Part shown: one piece after another, positions 7,550-15,138 of the stretch | Layout of the letters: each line of letters opens with the position of its first letter | How positions within the stretch are numbered: position 1 is the stretch's first letter | Source: Parapedobacter soli | GTDB taxonomy: Bacteria > Bacteroidota > Bacteroidia > Sphingobacteriales > Sphingobacteriaceae | Reading direction: 5' to 3' | Assembly: GCF_025460835.1 (NCBI RefSeq) | Contig: NZ_JAMXAY010000003.1 | Span: 140,692 to 177,341, forward strand | Length of the DNA: 36,650 nucleotides | The notes under the pieces: generated by a model | Database searches by the model: none | The model's input: the letters and a program-made list of their open reading frames with translations, nothing else | What the model was told of the DNA's origin: nothing | Position numbers and translations under genes: made by a program

Positions 7550-8182
7550 ATGCAATTACTAGATGCGCTGAACTGGCGTTATGCCACCAAAAAAATGAAC
7601 GGGGAGCCGGTCCCACAGGACAAGGTCGACAAAATCCTGGATGCCGCACAATTGGCGCCGACCTCATCGGGCCTCCAGCCGTTCAAAATCATCGTGGTTA
7701 CCAACCGCGAGGTAAAAGCGAAAATCCACCCGATAGCAAACAATCAAAGCCAGATCATCGATAGCTCACATCTGCTGGTGTTTGCTGCGTGGGACAACTA
7801 CACGCCGGAGCGGATTGATAGCGTATTTGCCCATACCGCCGCAGAGCGCGGGGTACCGGCTGACACATTCGAAGGGTATAGCAACCGCCTCAAAAGCATG
7901 TTCGGGAGCCGCACGGCAACACAGAATTTCGAGCATGCGGCACGCCAGGCTTACATTTCGTTCGGGCTCGCCATTGCTGCCGCGGCGGAACTACAGGTAG
8001 ATGCCACACCGATGGAAGGGTTTGACAATGCTGCGCTCGACGAGTTGCTGGGCCTGCCACAACAGGGACTGAAAAGTGTAACGCTGTTACCACTGGGCTA
8101 CCGCGACTCCGAGAACGATTGGCTGGTAAACCAAAAAAAGGTACGTATGCCGAAGTCGTTATTCTTATCGCAGATTGCATGA
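7550..8182 (+). CDS. NfsB-type NAD(P)H nitroreductase
   Basis: A 210-residue FMN-dependent nitroreductase-fold enzyme, cytosolic. Family marks are the N-terminal WRYATKKMNG with the FMN-phosphate arginine and lysine, APTSSGLQPFKIIVV (about 36-50), and the C-terminal PLGYRD segment that closes the fold. Such enzymes use NAD(P)H to reduce nitroaromatics, quinones and similar electrophiles. The ATG at 7550 gives the normal family length; the frame is open upstream but overlaps the TetR gene there. It is located between the TetR gene and an aldo/keto reductase, so it is probably part of one detoxification group. Confidence 0.9.
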   Translation: MQLLDALNWRYATKKMNGEPVPQDKVDKILDAAQLAPTSSGLQPFKIIVVTNREVKAKIHPIANNQSQIIDSSHLLVFAAWDNYTPERIDSVFAHTAAERGVPADTFEGYSNRLKSMFGSRTATQNFEHAARQAYISFGLAIAAAAELQVDATPMEGFDNAALDELLGLPQQGLKSVTLLPLGYRDSENDWLVNQKKVRMPKSLFLSQIA

Positions 8183-8209
8183 CGCATCAGTCAATTCACT
8201 TTTTTACGG

Positions 8210-8243
8210 GCTGTAAAGAAACAATAAACGTTTACAGCTGTAA
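8210..8243 (+). promoter_or_regulatory. CTGTAA operator-like repeats upstream of the aldo/keto reductase
   Basis: GCTGTAAA (8210-8217) and its inverse TTTACAGC (8231-8238) are separated by 13 bases. The second arm is also half of a perfect 12-bp palindrome, TTACAGCTGTAA (8232-8243). Three copies of the same half-site in 34 bases, 12 bases before the ATG, suggest a repressor or activator site. The motif is not found at the TetR gene's own start. Confidence 0.45.
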
Positions 8244-8255
8244 TACAAGAATATC

Positions 8256-9209
8256 ATGGCAACAAAACGAACATTAGGGAAATCCGATTTACAAGTTGCG
8301 CCGATTGCTTTCGGCGGCAACGTATTTGGCTGGACACTAGACCAGCAACAATCATTTCATATACTGGATGCCTTCGTAGATGCAGGCTTCAACTTTATCG
8401 ATACGGCCGACACGTACTCAACTTGGGTACCCGGCAACAAAGGGGGCGAGTCGGAGACCATCATCGGTCAATGGCTAAAACAGCGCGGCAAACGCGATGA
8501 CCTGGTCATCGCAACGAAATTAGGAGGTGATATGGGCAATGGGAACAAGGGACTCAGTGCCGGCTATATTCACAAAGCCGTCGACGCCTCATTGAAGCGA
8601 TTGCAAACGGATTATATCGACCTGTACCAAAGCCACTATGACGATCCCGACACGCCGGTGGATGAAACGATGGAAGCTTTCAATGCATTAGTCAAAAGCG
8701 GGAAAGTGCGCTACCTCGGTGCGTCCAACCTGTCGGCCGACCGCATCATCCAGTCAAATCGGTTTGCGGCCGAGAACGGACTGCAGGGCTACATCGGCCT
8801 GCAACCACTTTATAACCTGTACGAACGGGAAACATTCGAAACCGAATACCTCCCTGCTGTAGAGGCAGAAGGCTTGGCCGCCATCACCTATTACGCGTTG
8901 GCCAGCGGCTTCTTAAGCGGCAAATACCGTGGCGAAGCCGACTTCGGTAAAAGTCCCCGCGGTGCCGGCATGAAAAAATACCTCAATGAACGGGGCTTCC
9001 GCATCCTGAAAGCGCTCGACCGTGTTTCGGCCGAAACGGGTGCCCCGGCGGCACAGCTCGCGCTGGCATGGCAACTGCATAAGCCGGCCGTAACCACGCC
9101 TATCGCCAGCGCAACGAACGAGAAGCAGCTCCAGGACTTGGTCGCTTCAGCAAACCTCAAGCTGACCAGCGAACAAGTGGCCTTATTGGATGAAGCAAGT
9201 GCATATTGA
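8256..9209 (+). CDS. Aldo/keto reductase
   Basis: A 317-residue NADPH-dependent aldo/keto reductase barrel, full length. The catalytic tetrad can be read off: Asp49 (FIDTADTYS), Tyr54, Lys88 (ATKLGG) and His127 (QSHYDD). The C-terminal TTPIASATNEKQL carries the cofactor-phosphate-binding region. It reduces aldehydes or ketones; the physiological substrate is unknown. It is preceded by palindromic operator-like repeats and followed after 30 bases by the DsbA/FrnE-like gene, so those two are likely co-transcribed. Confidence 0.92.
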   Translation: MATKRTLGKSDLQVAPIAFGGNVFGWTLDQQQSFHILDAFVDAGFNFIDTADTYSTWVPGNKGGESETIIGQWLKQRGKRDDLVIATKLGGDMGNGNKGLSAGYIHKAVDASLKRLQTDYIDLYQSHYDDPDTPVDETMEAFNALVKSGKVRYLGASNLSADRIIQSNRFAAENGLQGYIGLQPLYNLYERETFETEYLPAVEAEGLAAITYYALASGFLSGKYRGEADFGKSPRGAGMKKYLNERGFRILKALDRVSAETGAPAAQLALAWQLHKPAVTTPIASATNEKQLQDLVASANLKLTSEQVALLDEASAY

Positions 9210-9239
9210 CAGAAAAATTAAAAAACAACATCAAATAAA

Positions 9240-9950
9240 ATGAAGATCGAAATTTGGTCGGACATCATGTGCCCCTTTTGCTATATCGGCAAGAAGCACC
9301 TGGAAAAAGCACTAGCTCAGTTCGATGATGCCGATGCCATCGAAACGGTATGGAAGAGCTACCAGCTTGACCCCCACATCCCGCGTGAGCACCACTATAA
9401 AAACACCCTCCAATACTTGGCCGAGACCAAAGGGATGAGTTTGGTGGAGGCAGAGCAAATGACGGCCGGTGTGGCACAGACAGGTACCCGGGCCGGTGTG
9501 GTGCTCGATTTCGAACGGGCCGTCGTGGCCAATTCGTTCGATGCACACCGCTTAATACACCTTGCGCAAACCAAAGGGGTTGCCAACGCGATGAAAGAAA
9601 GCCTATTTCAGGCACATTTTACCGACGGCAAAGACATCAATAGCCCCGATGTGCTCATAGCCCTGGGCAAGGCGGTGGGTTTAGCTGAGGCAGACATCAC
9701 CGGAGTACTGGAGAGCGACCGTTATGCCGACGAGGTGGCCCGGGACATCAGCGAGGCCCGAAACATCGGTGTGCGGGGTGTACCTTTCTTTGTATTCAAC
9801 CGCAAGTACGCCGTATCGGGGGCCCAGCCACCGGAGGTGTTTCTGCAAACATTGGAGAAGTCGTTTACCGAATGGCGGGCTGAAAACCCAAAGATAGTAC
9901 TCACCGTCAAAGACGGGCCCACCTGCGGCCCAGATGGCCGCTGCGAGTGA
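9240..9950 (+). CDS. DsbA-family (FrnE-like) thiol oxidoreductase
   Basis: A 236-residue thioredoxin-fold protein with a helical insertion. The active-site CPFC (Cys11-Cys14) lies right after the first strand (IEIWSDIMCPFC), the cis-proline is Pro182 in RGVPFFVF, and a second cysteine pair, Cys229 and Cys235, closes the protein (CGPDGRC). No signal peptide is present, so it acts in the cytosol, like FrnE proteins linked to oxidative-stress tolerance. The family also contains 2-hydroxychromene-2-carboxylate isomerase relatives, but the CxxC argues for thiol chemistry. It sits directly behind the aldo/keto reductase. Confidence 0.9.
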   Translation: MKIEIWSDIMCPFCYIGKKHLEKALAQFDDADAIETVWKSYQLDPHIPREHHYKNTLQYLAETKGMSLVEAEQMTAGVAQTGTRAGVVLDFERAVVANSFDAHRLIHLAQTKGVANAMKESLFQAHFTDGKDINSPDVLIALGKAVGLAEADITGVLESDRYADEVARDISEARNIGVRGVPFFVFNRKYAVSGAQPPEVFLQTLEKSFTEWRAENPKIVLTVKDGPTCGPDGRCE

Positions 9951-9986
9951 CCTTCCGAAGTGTCCAACGTGATAAAACACCGGAAA

Positions 9987-10019
9987 TCTGCAGGATTTAA
10001 AAACAATTTTCTACCTTTG
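9987..10019 (+). promoter_or_regulatory. Promoter of the superoxide dismutase gene
   Basis: A perfect -7 TACCTTTG (10012-10019), 38 bases before the ATG, with a near-consensus TCTG (9987-9990) 21 bases upstream of it. This gives the dismutase its own transcript. Confidence 0.5.
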
Positions 10020-10057
10020 GTTGTATATAAGCTGTAAATCAAAATCTTTTATCCACT

Positions 10058-10816
10058 ATGGCAACCACCAACAGAAGGAAATTTTTAAAAACAACCCTCG
10101 GCTTTTCGGCAGCTACAGTTGCTACGACAGCAATAGGGGTCAATCCGTTAAATGCACTGGTAGGATGCGCATCACCCAACTCCTCCGGCGGCTCGTCGGG
10201 AGGAGGTGATGTACTCCAATTTTCACAAGAACCACTCGGTTACGATTATAATGCCCTGGAGCCGAACATTGATGCTCGCACGATGGAAATCCATTACACC
10301 AAGCATCATACCGGATACATCGATAAGGTGAACGAGGCACTCAAAGCAGACGAGGTAAGTTATACGACCGCGGAAGAGCTATTCGCCAACATATCAAAAC
10401 TCTCCACCACCATCCGTAACAACGGTGGCGGCGCATGGAACCATACGTTTTTCTGGAAAGCCATGCGGGCCCCGGCAGACGGAAACGCTCCCGCAGGAGC
10501 GCTGTTAGATGCGATTAACGGTGCATTCGGCTCGTTCGACCAGTTTAAGGAAGAATTTGCCAATGCAGGTGCCACCCGTTTCGGGTCGGGCTGGGCCTGG
10601 CTGGTGAGTGACAACGGCACGTTGAAAATCGGCTCCACCCCCAACCAGGATAATCCGCTGATGGATGATGCGGAATTCAAAGGCAAGCCCCTACTGGGCA
10701 TCGACGTCTGGGAGCATGCGTATTACCTCCATTACCAGAACAAACGCGGCGACTACATCAATAACTGGTGGAACGTGGTCAATTGGGACTTCGTAGCCGA
10801 GCAATTGAACGGCTAG
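10058..10816 (+). CDS. Exported Mn/Fe superoxide dismutase with Tat and lipobox signal
   Basis: A 252-residue iron/manganese superoxide dismutase with an extra N-terminal export region. Metal ligands by alignment of motifs: His79 (MEIHYTKHH), His129 (AWNHTFFW), Asp216 and His220 (DVWEHAYY). The GGG before the second ligand and TPNQDNP favour manganese or dual metal use. Residues 1-50 hold a twin-arginine motif (NRRKFLK), an Ala/Thr-rich hydrophobic stretch, a lipobox-like LVGC (Cys37) and a Gly/Ser linker. The enzyme is therefore probably Tat-exported and lipid-anchored, protecting the envelope. It has its own promoter and a shared terminator with pyrE. Confidence 0.92.
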   Translation: MATTNRRKFLKTTLGFSAATVATTAIGVNPLNALVGCASPNSSGGSSGGGDVLQFSQEPLGYDYNALEPNIDARTMEIHYTKHHTGYIDKVNEALKADEVSYTTAEELFANISKLSTTIRNNGGGAWNHTFFWKAMRAPADGNAPAGALLDAINGAFGSFDQFKEEFANAGATRFGSGWAWLVSDNGTLKIGSTPNQDNPLMDDAEFKGKPLLGIDVWEHAYYLHYQNKRGDYINNWWNVVNWDFVAEQLNG

Positions 10817-10821
10817 CAGGT

Positions 10822-10864
10822 AACGATGGCGCAGAAATAACCATCATCGGTCTGCGCCGTCGTT
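10822..10864. terminator. Bidirectional terminator between sod and pyrE
   Basis: A 14-bp stem, AACGATGGCGCAGA with TCTGCGCCGTCGTT, pairs completely if one G-U is allowed, around a 15-base loop. It fills the gap between two convergent genes and touches the pyrE stop codon. T-runs are short, so it may work as a barrier or mRNA-end stabiliser. Confidence 0.6.
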
Positions 10865-11528
10865 ATTCACCGTCAGACGACTTGGCCACAGGCGACCAGT
10901 TTGCGGGGTCTGCACGCCAAGCTTCCAGCAGCTCGATATCCGTATTACGGATATAGTTATGCTTTGCCGCAACTTCGACCAACACGTCGTAGTTACAGAG
11001 GCTGATGGTGCGGCATTTGGCTTCGGCAAAATTGGTCTCCGCTTCGGCAAATCCATAGGTAAATATAGAAACCAATCCTACAACGTTACACTCAGCATCA
11101 CGCAATGCCTTTACAGCCTTAAGGCTGCTTTTCCCAGTAGAAATCAGGTCTTCAATGACCACCACCCGTTGGCCACTTACCACTTCCCCCTCGATCTGAT
11201 TTTGCCGGCCATGGTCTTTGGAGCTGCTCCGCACGTATGTAAACGGCAGCCCGAGGTCTTGGGCCACCAATACCCCTTGCGGGATACCGGCCGTGGCTAC
11301 TCCCGATATCATTTCCACAGCGCCGAACTCCTCCTGTATCAATTCAGAAAGTTTCTGGCGGATGTAGGTACGTATAGGTGGGTGAGATAAAGCTACACGG
11401 TTATCGCAATAAATAGGCGACTTCCAACCCGAAGCCCATGTAAAAGGATTTTTGGGTTGTAATTTAATTGCTTTAATTTGCAACAATGATTCGGCAACTT
11501 TTTGTGCAACCTCATTCATATCATTCAT
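10863..11528 (-). CDS. pyrE: Orotate phosphoribosyltransferase
   Basis: A 221-residue PyrE, the fifth enzyme of de novo pyrimidine synthesis: orotate + PRPP to OMP. The family start LQIKAIKLQPKNPFTWASGWKSPIY is conserved, the lysine/His loop KDHG is at 104-107, and the PRPP loop VVVIEDLISTGKS is at 122-134. It is cytosolic and a homodimer in relatives. Two starts are possible: ATG 11528, or ATG 11519 three codons later. The first is favoured because a TAGATTTG -7 box ends four bases before it. That ATG overlaps the start codon of the divergent Nudix gene in the sequence CATG. Confidence 0.93.
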   Translation of the reverse strand: MNDMNEVAQKVAESLLQIKAIKLQPKNPFTWASGWKSPIYCDNRVALSHPPIRTYIRQKLSELIQEEFGAVEMISGVATAGIPQGVLVAQDLGLPFTYVRSSSKDHGRQNQIEGEVVSGQRVVVIEDLISTGKSSLKAVKALRDAECNVVGLVSIFTYGFAEAETNFAEAKCRTISLCNYDVLVEVAAKHNYIRNTDIELLEAWRADPANWSPVAKSSDGE

Positions 11529-12153
11529 GGCGCAAATCTATAAAATTTATATGAACCAATCGGCCCTTGTTCTGGCAGATTTCCCACTCGAAAACCACCC
11601 TAACACCCAACCAATTGACCATCAACGGCTTGATATAGAAAAACTTTTCAAACAGGCTCAAACAGACAAGTCTCCCATCACCTATTTCGTCCAATTGGAA
11701 GACCCGGGCGACTATTTCAGCCGTATTAAGAAGACGCTCAAAATAATCAAAGCCGCCGGAGGTGTGGTAAAGAACGGAGCTGGCGATTACCTTTTCATTT
11801 ACCGGCTGAAAAAATGGGATTTGCCCAAGGGTAAGGTGGATCCGGGAGAGTCCATGAAGAAAGCGGCCGTACGCGAAGTGGAGGAAGAATGCGGCATATC
11901 GATTGATTATCTTGGGCAAAAACTCGCTACGTCATACCATACGTACCAGATTAAGGGTGAAGTCGTACTCAAAAAAACCAATTGGTATGAAATGGGTGTG
12001 AATAAAGTACCGAAACTCAAACCCCAGCGAGAAGAGAATATCACGGATGCGATTTGGCTTCCAAAGGATAAATTCAATAAAATCCGAAAAAATACTTACC
12101 CGCTCATCATCGAGGTGCTGGACACGATTTCCCCGACAGTGGACGTGGATTAG
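11527..12153 (+). CDS. Nudix hydrolase
   Basis: A 208-residue protein with a complete Nudix box at about 105-127 (G-x5-E-x7-REVEEECG), which binds Mg2+ and cleaves nucleoside-diphosphate-linked compounds. An N-terminal extension of about 80 residues, found in Bacteroidota members, precedes it. The substrate is unknown. The start at ATG 11527 gives MAQIYKIYMNQ, in keeping with homologues that begin with a short strand; it shares CATG with the opposed pyrE start. The stop TAG overlaps the coaD stop on the other strand (TTAG), so the gene is packed tightly between two opposing neighbours. Confidence 0.88.
   Translation: MAQIYKIYMNQSALVLADFPLENHPNTQPIDHQRLDIEKLFKQAQTDKSPITYFVQLEDPGDYFSRIKKTLKIIKAAGGVVKNGAGDYLFIYRLKKWDLPKGKVDPGESMKKAAVREVEEECGISIDYLGQKLATSYHTYQIKGEVVLKKTNWYEMGVNKVPKLKPQREENITDAIWLPKDKFNKIRKNTYPLIIEVLDTISPTVDVD
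11533..11540 (-). promoter_or_regulatory. -7 box of pyrE, inside the Nudix coding start
   Basis: On the minus strand TAGATTTG is followed by CGCC and the pyrE ATG. This predicts a leaderless pyrE transcript. The same TTTGCGCCATG string occurs at guaA. Confidence 0.5.
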
Positions 12154-12626
12154 CTCCGGCCATCGACTGCCTTCAGCACGGCTTTCGGGACCAATTGGCT
12201 AACGTCACCATTATTCACCATAATCTCGCGGACGATTGTTGAGGATATATGTGACAGCCCGCTACTGCTCACCAGAAACACCGATTCGATATCGGGAGCC
12301 AGGGCGGCATTATTCAGGGCGATGGCCTTTTCAAATTCGAAATCACCCACATTGCGCATACCGCGGAGGATGAAATGCCCCCCGACCTGGCGGCAGAAAT
12401 CAACTGTCAGTCCATCAAAGTGGACAACTTCCACGACACCCTGGTAGGGAGAGAACACCGATTTCACGATGGCTAACCGCTCCTCCGGAGTGAAAAAGCC
12501 TTTTTTTGTGGTATTCGTACCGATGGCCACATAGATTTTATCAAAAAGCAACTTGCCGCGCTCCACGATATCCACGTGTGCGTTCGTAATCGGGTCGAAA
12601 GAACCGGGGAATACAGCTATTTTCAT
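12150..12626 (-). CDS. coaD: Pantetheine-phosphate adenylyltransferase
   Basis: A 158-residue CoaD, which joins ATP and 4'-phosphopantetheine to make dephospho-CoA. It is normal length. The nucleotidyltransferase motif is FPGSFDPITNAH (5-16, a variant of the common TNGH), with RGMRN further on and the C-terminal ISSTIVRE replacing the usual ISSS-V-E. It is cytosolic and hexameric in relatives. Although it lies last in the minus-strand run behind the rRNA methylase gene, it has its own full consensus promoter in the 58-base gap. Confidence 0.95.
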   Translation of the reverse strand: MKIAVFPGSFDPITNAHVDIVERGKLLFDKIYVAIGTNTTKKGFFTPEERLAIVKSVFSPYQGVVEVVHFDGLTVDFCRQVGGHFILRGMRNVGDFEFEKAIALNNAALAPDIESVFLVSSSGLSHISSTIVREIMVNNGDVSQLVPKAVLKAVDGRS

Positions 12627-12642
12627 GTGATTTCCTTTTGTC

Positions 12643-12674
12643 CAAAAATAGCATATTGTAAACTGAATGGCAAA
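12643..12674 (-). promoter_or_regulatory. Consensus promoter of coaD
   Basis: On the minus strand: -33 TTTG (12671-12674), a 20-base spacer and -7 TATTTTTG (12643-12650), 16 bases before the coaD ATG. Both elements match the Bacteroidota consensus exactly. Confidence 0.75.
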
Positions 12675-12684
12675 TGAAACCGAT

Positions 12685-13860
12685 TCAACGTTTTAGCAGC
12701 CGCGCCACGAACATGGTGTCGGCTTTATTGCGGTAGCCTTGCAGCAGCTCAGCTTGTTGTACGTGGAGTCCATGCGTATCCCGCAAATAATCGATGACCC
12801 CCTCATTCTCTTCGGCAAACACCGAGCAGGTGATGTAGACAAGAGGCTTGCCCGGTTTGAGGTACTTTACGGCGTTCGAGGCCAGCTGCTTTTGCAATGC
12901 AGCAAATCGCGCTATCGATCCGCTATCGAATGCCGAAAGCATCTCGGGCGTGCGGCCCCACGTGCCCGAGCCGGTGCAGGGGGCATCGAGGATAATGCCA
13001 TCAAACCGTTCATCGCCCAGCACCGTTGCGGGGTCATCGGTAAGGTCGATGACCCGCTGCCTATATGACGTTATACCTGCTATCTCGAAGCGCTCGTCGA
13101 GATTCCGCAGGATGCTGAGGCGCGTATCAGACACCAGCAGGTTGATGCCCGCGCACTGGTCGAGCAGCAAGAGCGACTTGCCACCCGCCCCGGCGCATGC
13201 ATCCCACCACCGCTCCCCGGCAGCGGCCTCAAAATACGCACCCGTCTGCTGGGACGAATAATCCTGCACCTCATATTTACCCCGGATGTCCGCAATCCGG
13301 TCTAATGCCGTACCGTTGGGCAGCGCGATGGCATAGGGAGCCACTTGCCGGTAGTTTGTCCCAGAGCCATCCAATGCCGCAACCACCTCATCCCGGTAAG
13401 GGGGCCGTATCCGGATATACAGATCGGGCTGCACAAAGAGACTTTCGATAAACAACCGGTGGTCGATACCCACCGACAGGAACTGATGAAACGGGAACAC
13501 ATCTGCCAATCGGAAACTGGTATTTGCTTCCAGTACCGAGATTTTCTCCTGAAGGCTAGCCCCTATGTGTGCCGCGAGGCCGGGCAAAAGAGCCGTGGGC
13601 AGCGTACTTTCGTCGCTGCATAGGAAATCGGCCATGGCAAGCCGCACGGCTATTTCTTCTGCTGCTGCGGCAGCTCCCAGGCGGAAGTAATGGTATACCA
13701 GCCGGGAGGCCATACGGCGGTCTCTGCTCCCCATCTGCCGGTTACGCTTGTAAAAGCCCGTAAGGAAGCGGGCCAATGGCGTCCCTTTTTCTTCCGCATA
13801 TTCGCGAAGCAGGCGCTCAACCGTACGAACTTGCTGCCCTACCCTCTTTTCCAAGTCCAT
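12685..13860 (-). CDS. RsmB/NOP-family rRNA cytosine-C5 methyltransferase
   Basis: A 391-residue SAM-dependent RNA m5C methylase. The helical N-terminal part (about 1-110) resembles the NusB-like region of this family. The SAM site is WWDACAGAGGKS (218-229). The two catalytic cysteines are Cys295 in DAPCTGSG and Cys345 in ITCSVFAEEN. The target is probably 16S rRNA by analogy with RsmB (C967), but related enzymes modify other sites. The gene starts nine bases after the stop of the lipoprotein gene upstream and is probably co-transcribed with guaA and that lipoprotein. Confidence 0.9.
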   Translation of the reverse strand: MDLEKRVGQQVRTVERLLREYAEEKGTPLARFLTGFYKRNRQMGSRDRRMASRLVYHYFRLGAAAAAEEIAVRLAMADFLCSDESTLPTALLPGLAAHIGASLQEKISVLEANTSFRLADVFPFHQFLSVGIDHRLFIESLFVQPDLYIRIRPPYRDEVVAALDGSGTNYRQVAPYAIALPNGTALDRIADIRGKYEVQDYSSQQTGAYFEAAAGERWWDACAGAGGKSLLLLDQCAGINLLVSDTRLSILRNLDERFEIAGITSYRQRVIDLTDDPATVLGDERFDGIILDAPCTGSGTWGRTPEMLSAFDSGSIARFAALQKQLASNAVKYLKPGKPLVYITCSVFAEENEGVIDYLRDTHGLHVQQAELLQGYRNKADTMFVARLLKR

Positions 13861-13869
13861 AGAGAATGT

Positions 13870-15138
13870 TTACTTTACCGGCCGGAAACCACTGCTGCCA
13901 TATTGCAAAATGGAAATGGCACTGTTTACATATCCCCAAGCAGGGTTAAATTCCCACTTAAAGGCATTGTGCAACCCATCATATCCGGTATCTTCCAGGT
14001 GTAGCCGGTAATCTGCACCGTATTCCGCCAGGAGGCTACCGAAATAATACGCAGCATCGTAGCCCTTGTATGCAAATTCGGTGGGGGCTATGCCAAATTC
14101 TGTGCGGTACTGCTGATCGAAACGCCTTACATCCTGGCTGTTGCGGTCTACATAATACGACGAGGTAATCCGGGTATGGAGGTCAGCCAGTCCATCTTCT
14201 ACATCAAAGGCTAACCTCGACCAGTTGGGATGGCCAAACAAATGGATATCGTAAGACAATTCATCCTGTAGCCGCCGCAACTGCGCCAAAATAGGCGATA
14301 TTTCATACTTGTTGGTAGTTGCCAGTACCACCAGGTTTTTGCCCGCCAGGTGCACACGGCTTTCGAGGTCTGCCTCGTCTTCCACCTCCACCACCGGAAT
14401 GCTACCATTCTTAAAGCGGCGGATTTCCGTTTTCAGGAGAGGCAACAGCTGCCTGCTCGCATCGTCGGGTGTTTTGTAGAATATCACCGCATCACCTTTC
14501 CGGTATTGGTCGGCGATGTGTGCTGCCAGCGCACGCACGTGTATCGGCAGCGGTGCCGTGACGGTCACAAGGTTGGCCAAATTGAATTCCGACGGCATAC
14601 TAGCCGCCAGTGGCGATACCTGCAATGCCTGGTCGAGCCGGGCATTGAAGCCGAATACCTGTATCTCTTTCGGATATACCGGCCCTACCACCAGAGCGGC
14701 CTCTTGCACTTCCTCTAGTTTTGCAATACGTGCATTTTCGCCGGCATCATCGCGGGTGTCGAGCACGTGGAGCTTGAAATTAGTACCTTCACCAGACAGT
14801 GCCTCAAGTCCAAGCTCAAACCCCTGGTAGAAATCCAGTGCGAGAGCCGACCGTTTGATATCCGCAGCACTGGGCGCGTGCGGATTAGCTTTATCGAGCT
14901 GGAACGGCAAGAGGAGCGCTATCTGCTTCACGTCTACCACCTCGGCTTCCTCAGTCTCCTTCACCGCGTCGTCTTTCTCCGTGGGTGTTTCCGTTTTAGT
15001 GGGTACATTACTTCCGGGGCTCCGCAGCACCCGTACTTTTGGCGTACATGCTGCCAGCAGCGCCAGTACCGCTAAACCTATTACAATTTTATTCCCACTC
15101 AATAGTAGCTGGAGGTTTCGAACTAATATCATATACAA
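13870..15138 (-). CDS. Lipoprotein with type 1 periplasmic-binding-protein fold
   Basis: A 422-residue lipoprotein: hydrophobic segment [14 protein letters not shown] with lipobox LAAC (Cys31), then a Pro/Thr/Glu-rich linker (about 45-65), then a domain resembling branched-chain amino acid/ABC substrate-binding proteins ([38 protein letters not shown], late [14 protein letters not shown]). In related genomes similar proteins after guaA may carry LysM repeats; none is seen here. No transporter components are nearby, so a structural or sensing role is possible. ATG 15138 overlaps guaA by 50 bases. TTG 15102 would give a more compact signal peptide (MSGNKIVIG) and a 14-base overlap. Confidence 0.8.
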   Translation of the reverse strand: MYMILVRNLQLLLSGNKIVIGLAVLALLAACTPKVRVLRSPGSNVPTKTETPTEKDDAVKETEEAEVVDVKQIALLLPFQLDKANPHAPSAADIKRSALALDFYQGFELGLEALSGEGTNFKLHVLDTRDDAGENARIAKLEEVQEAALVVGPVYPKEIQVFGFNARLDQALQVSPLAASMPSEFNLANLVTVTAPLPIHVRALAAHIADQYRKGDAVIFYKTPDDASRQLLPLLKTEIRRFKNGSIPVVEVEDEADLESRVHLAGKNLVVLATTNKYEISPILAQLRRLQDELSYDIHLFGHPNWSRLAFDVEDGLADLHTRITSSYYVDRNSQDVRRFDQQYRTEFGIAPTEFAYKGYDAAYYFGSLLAEYGADYRLHLEDTGYDGLHNAFKWEFNPAWGYVNSAISILQYGSSGFRPVK

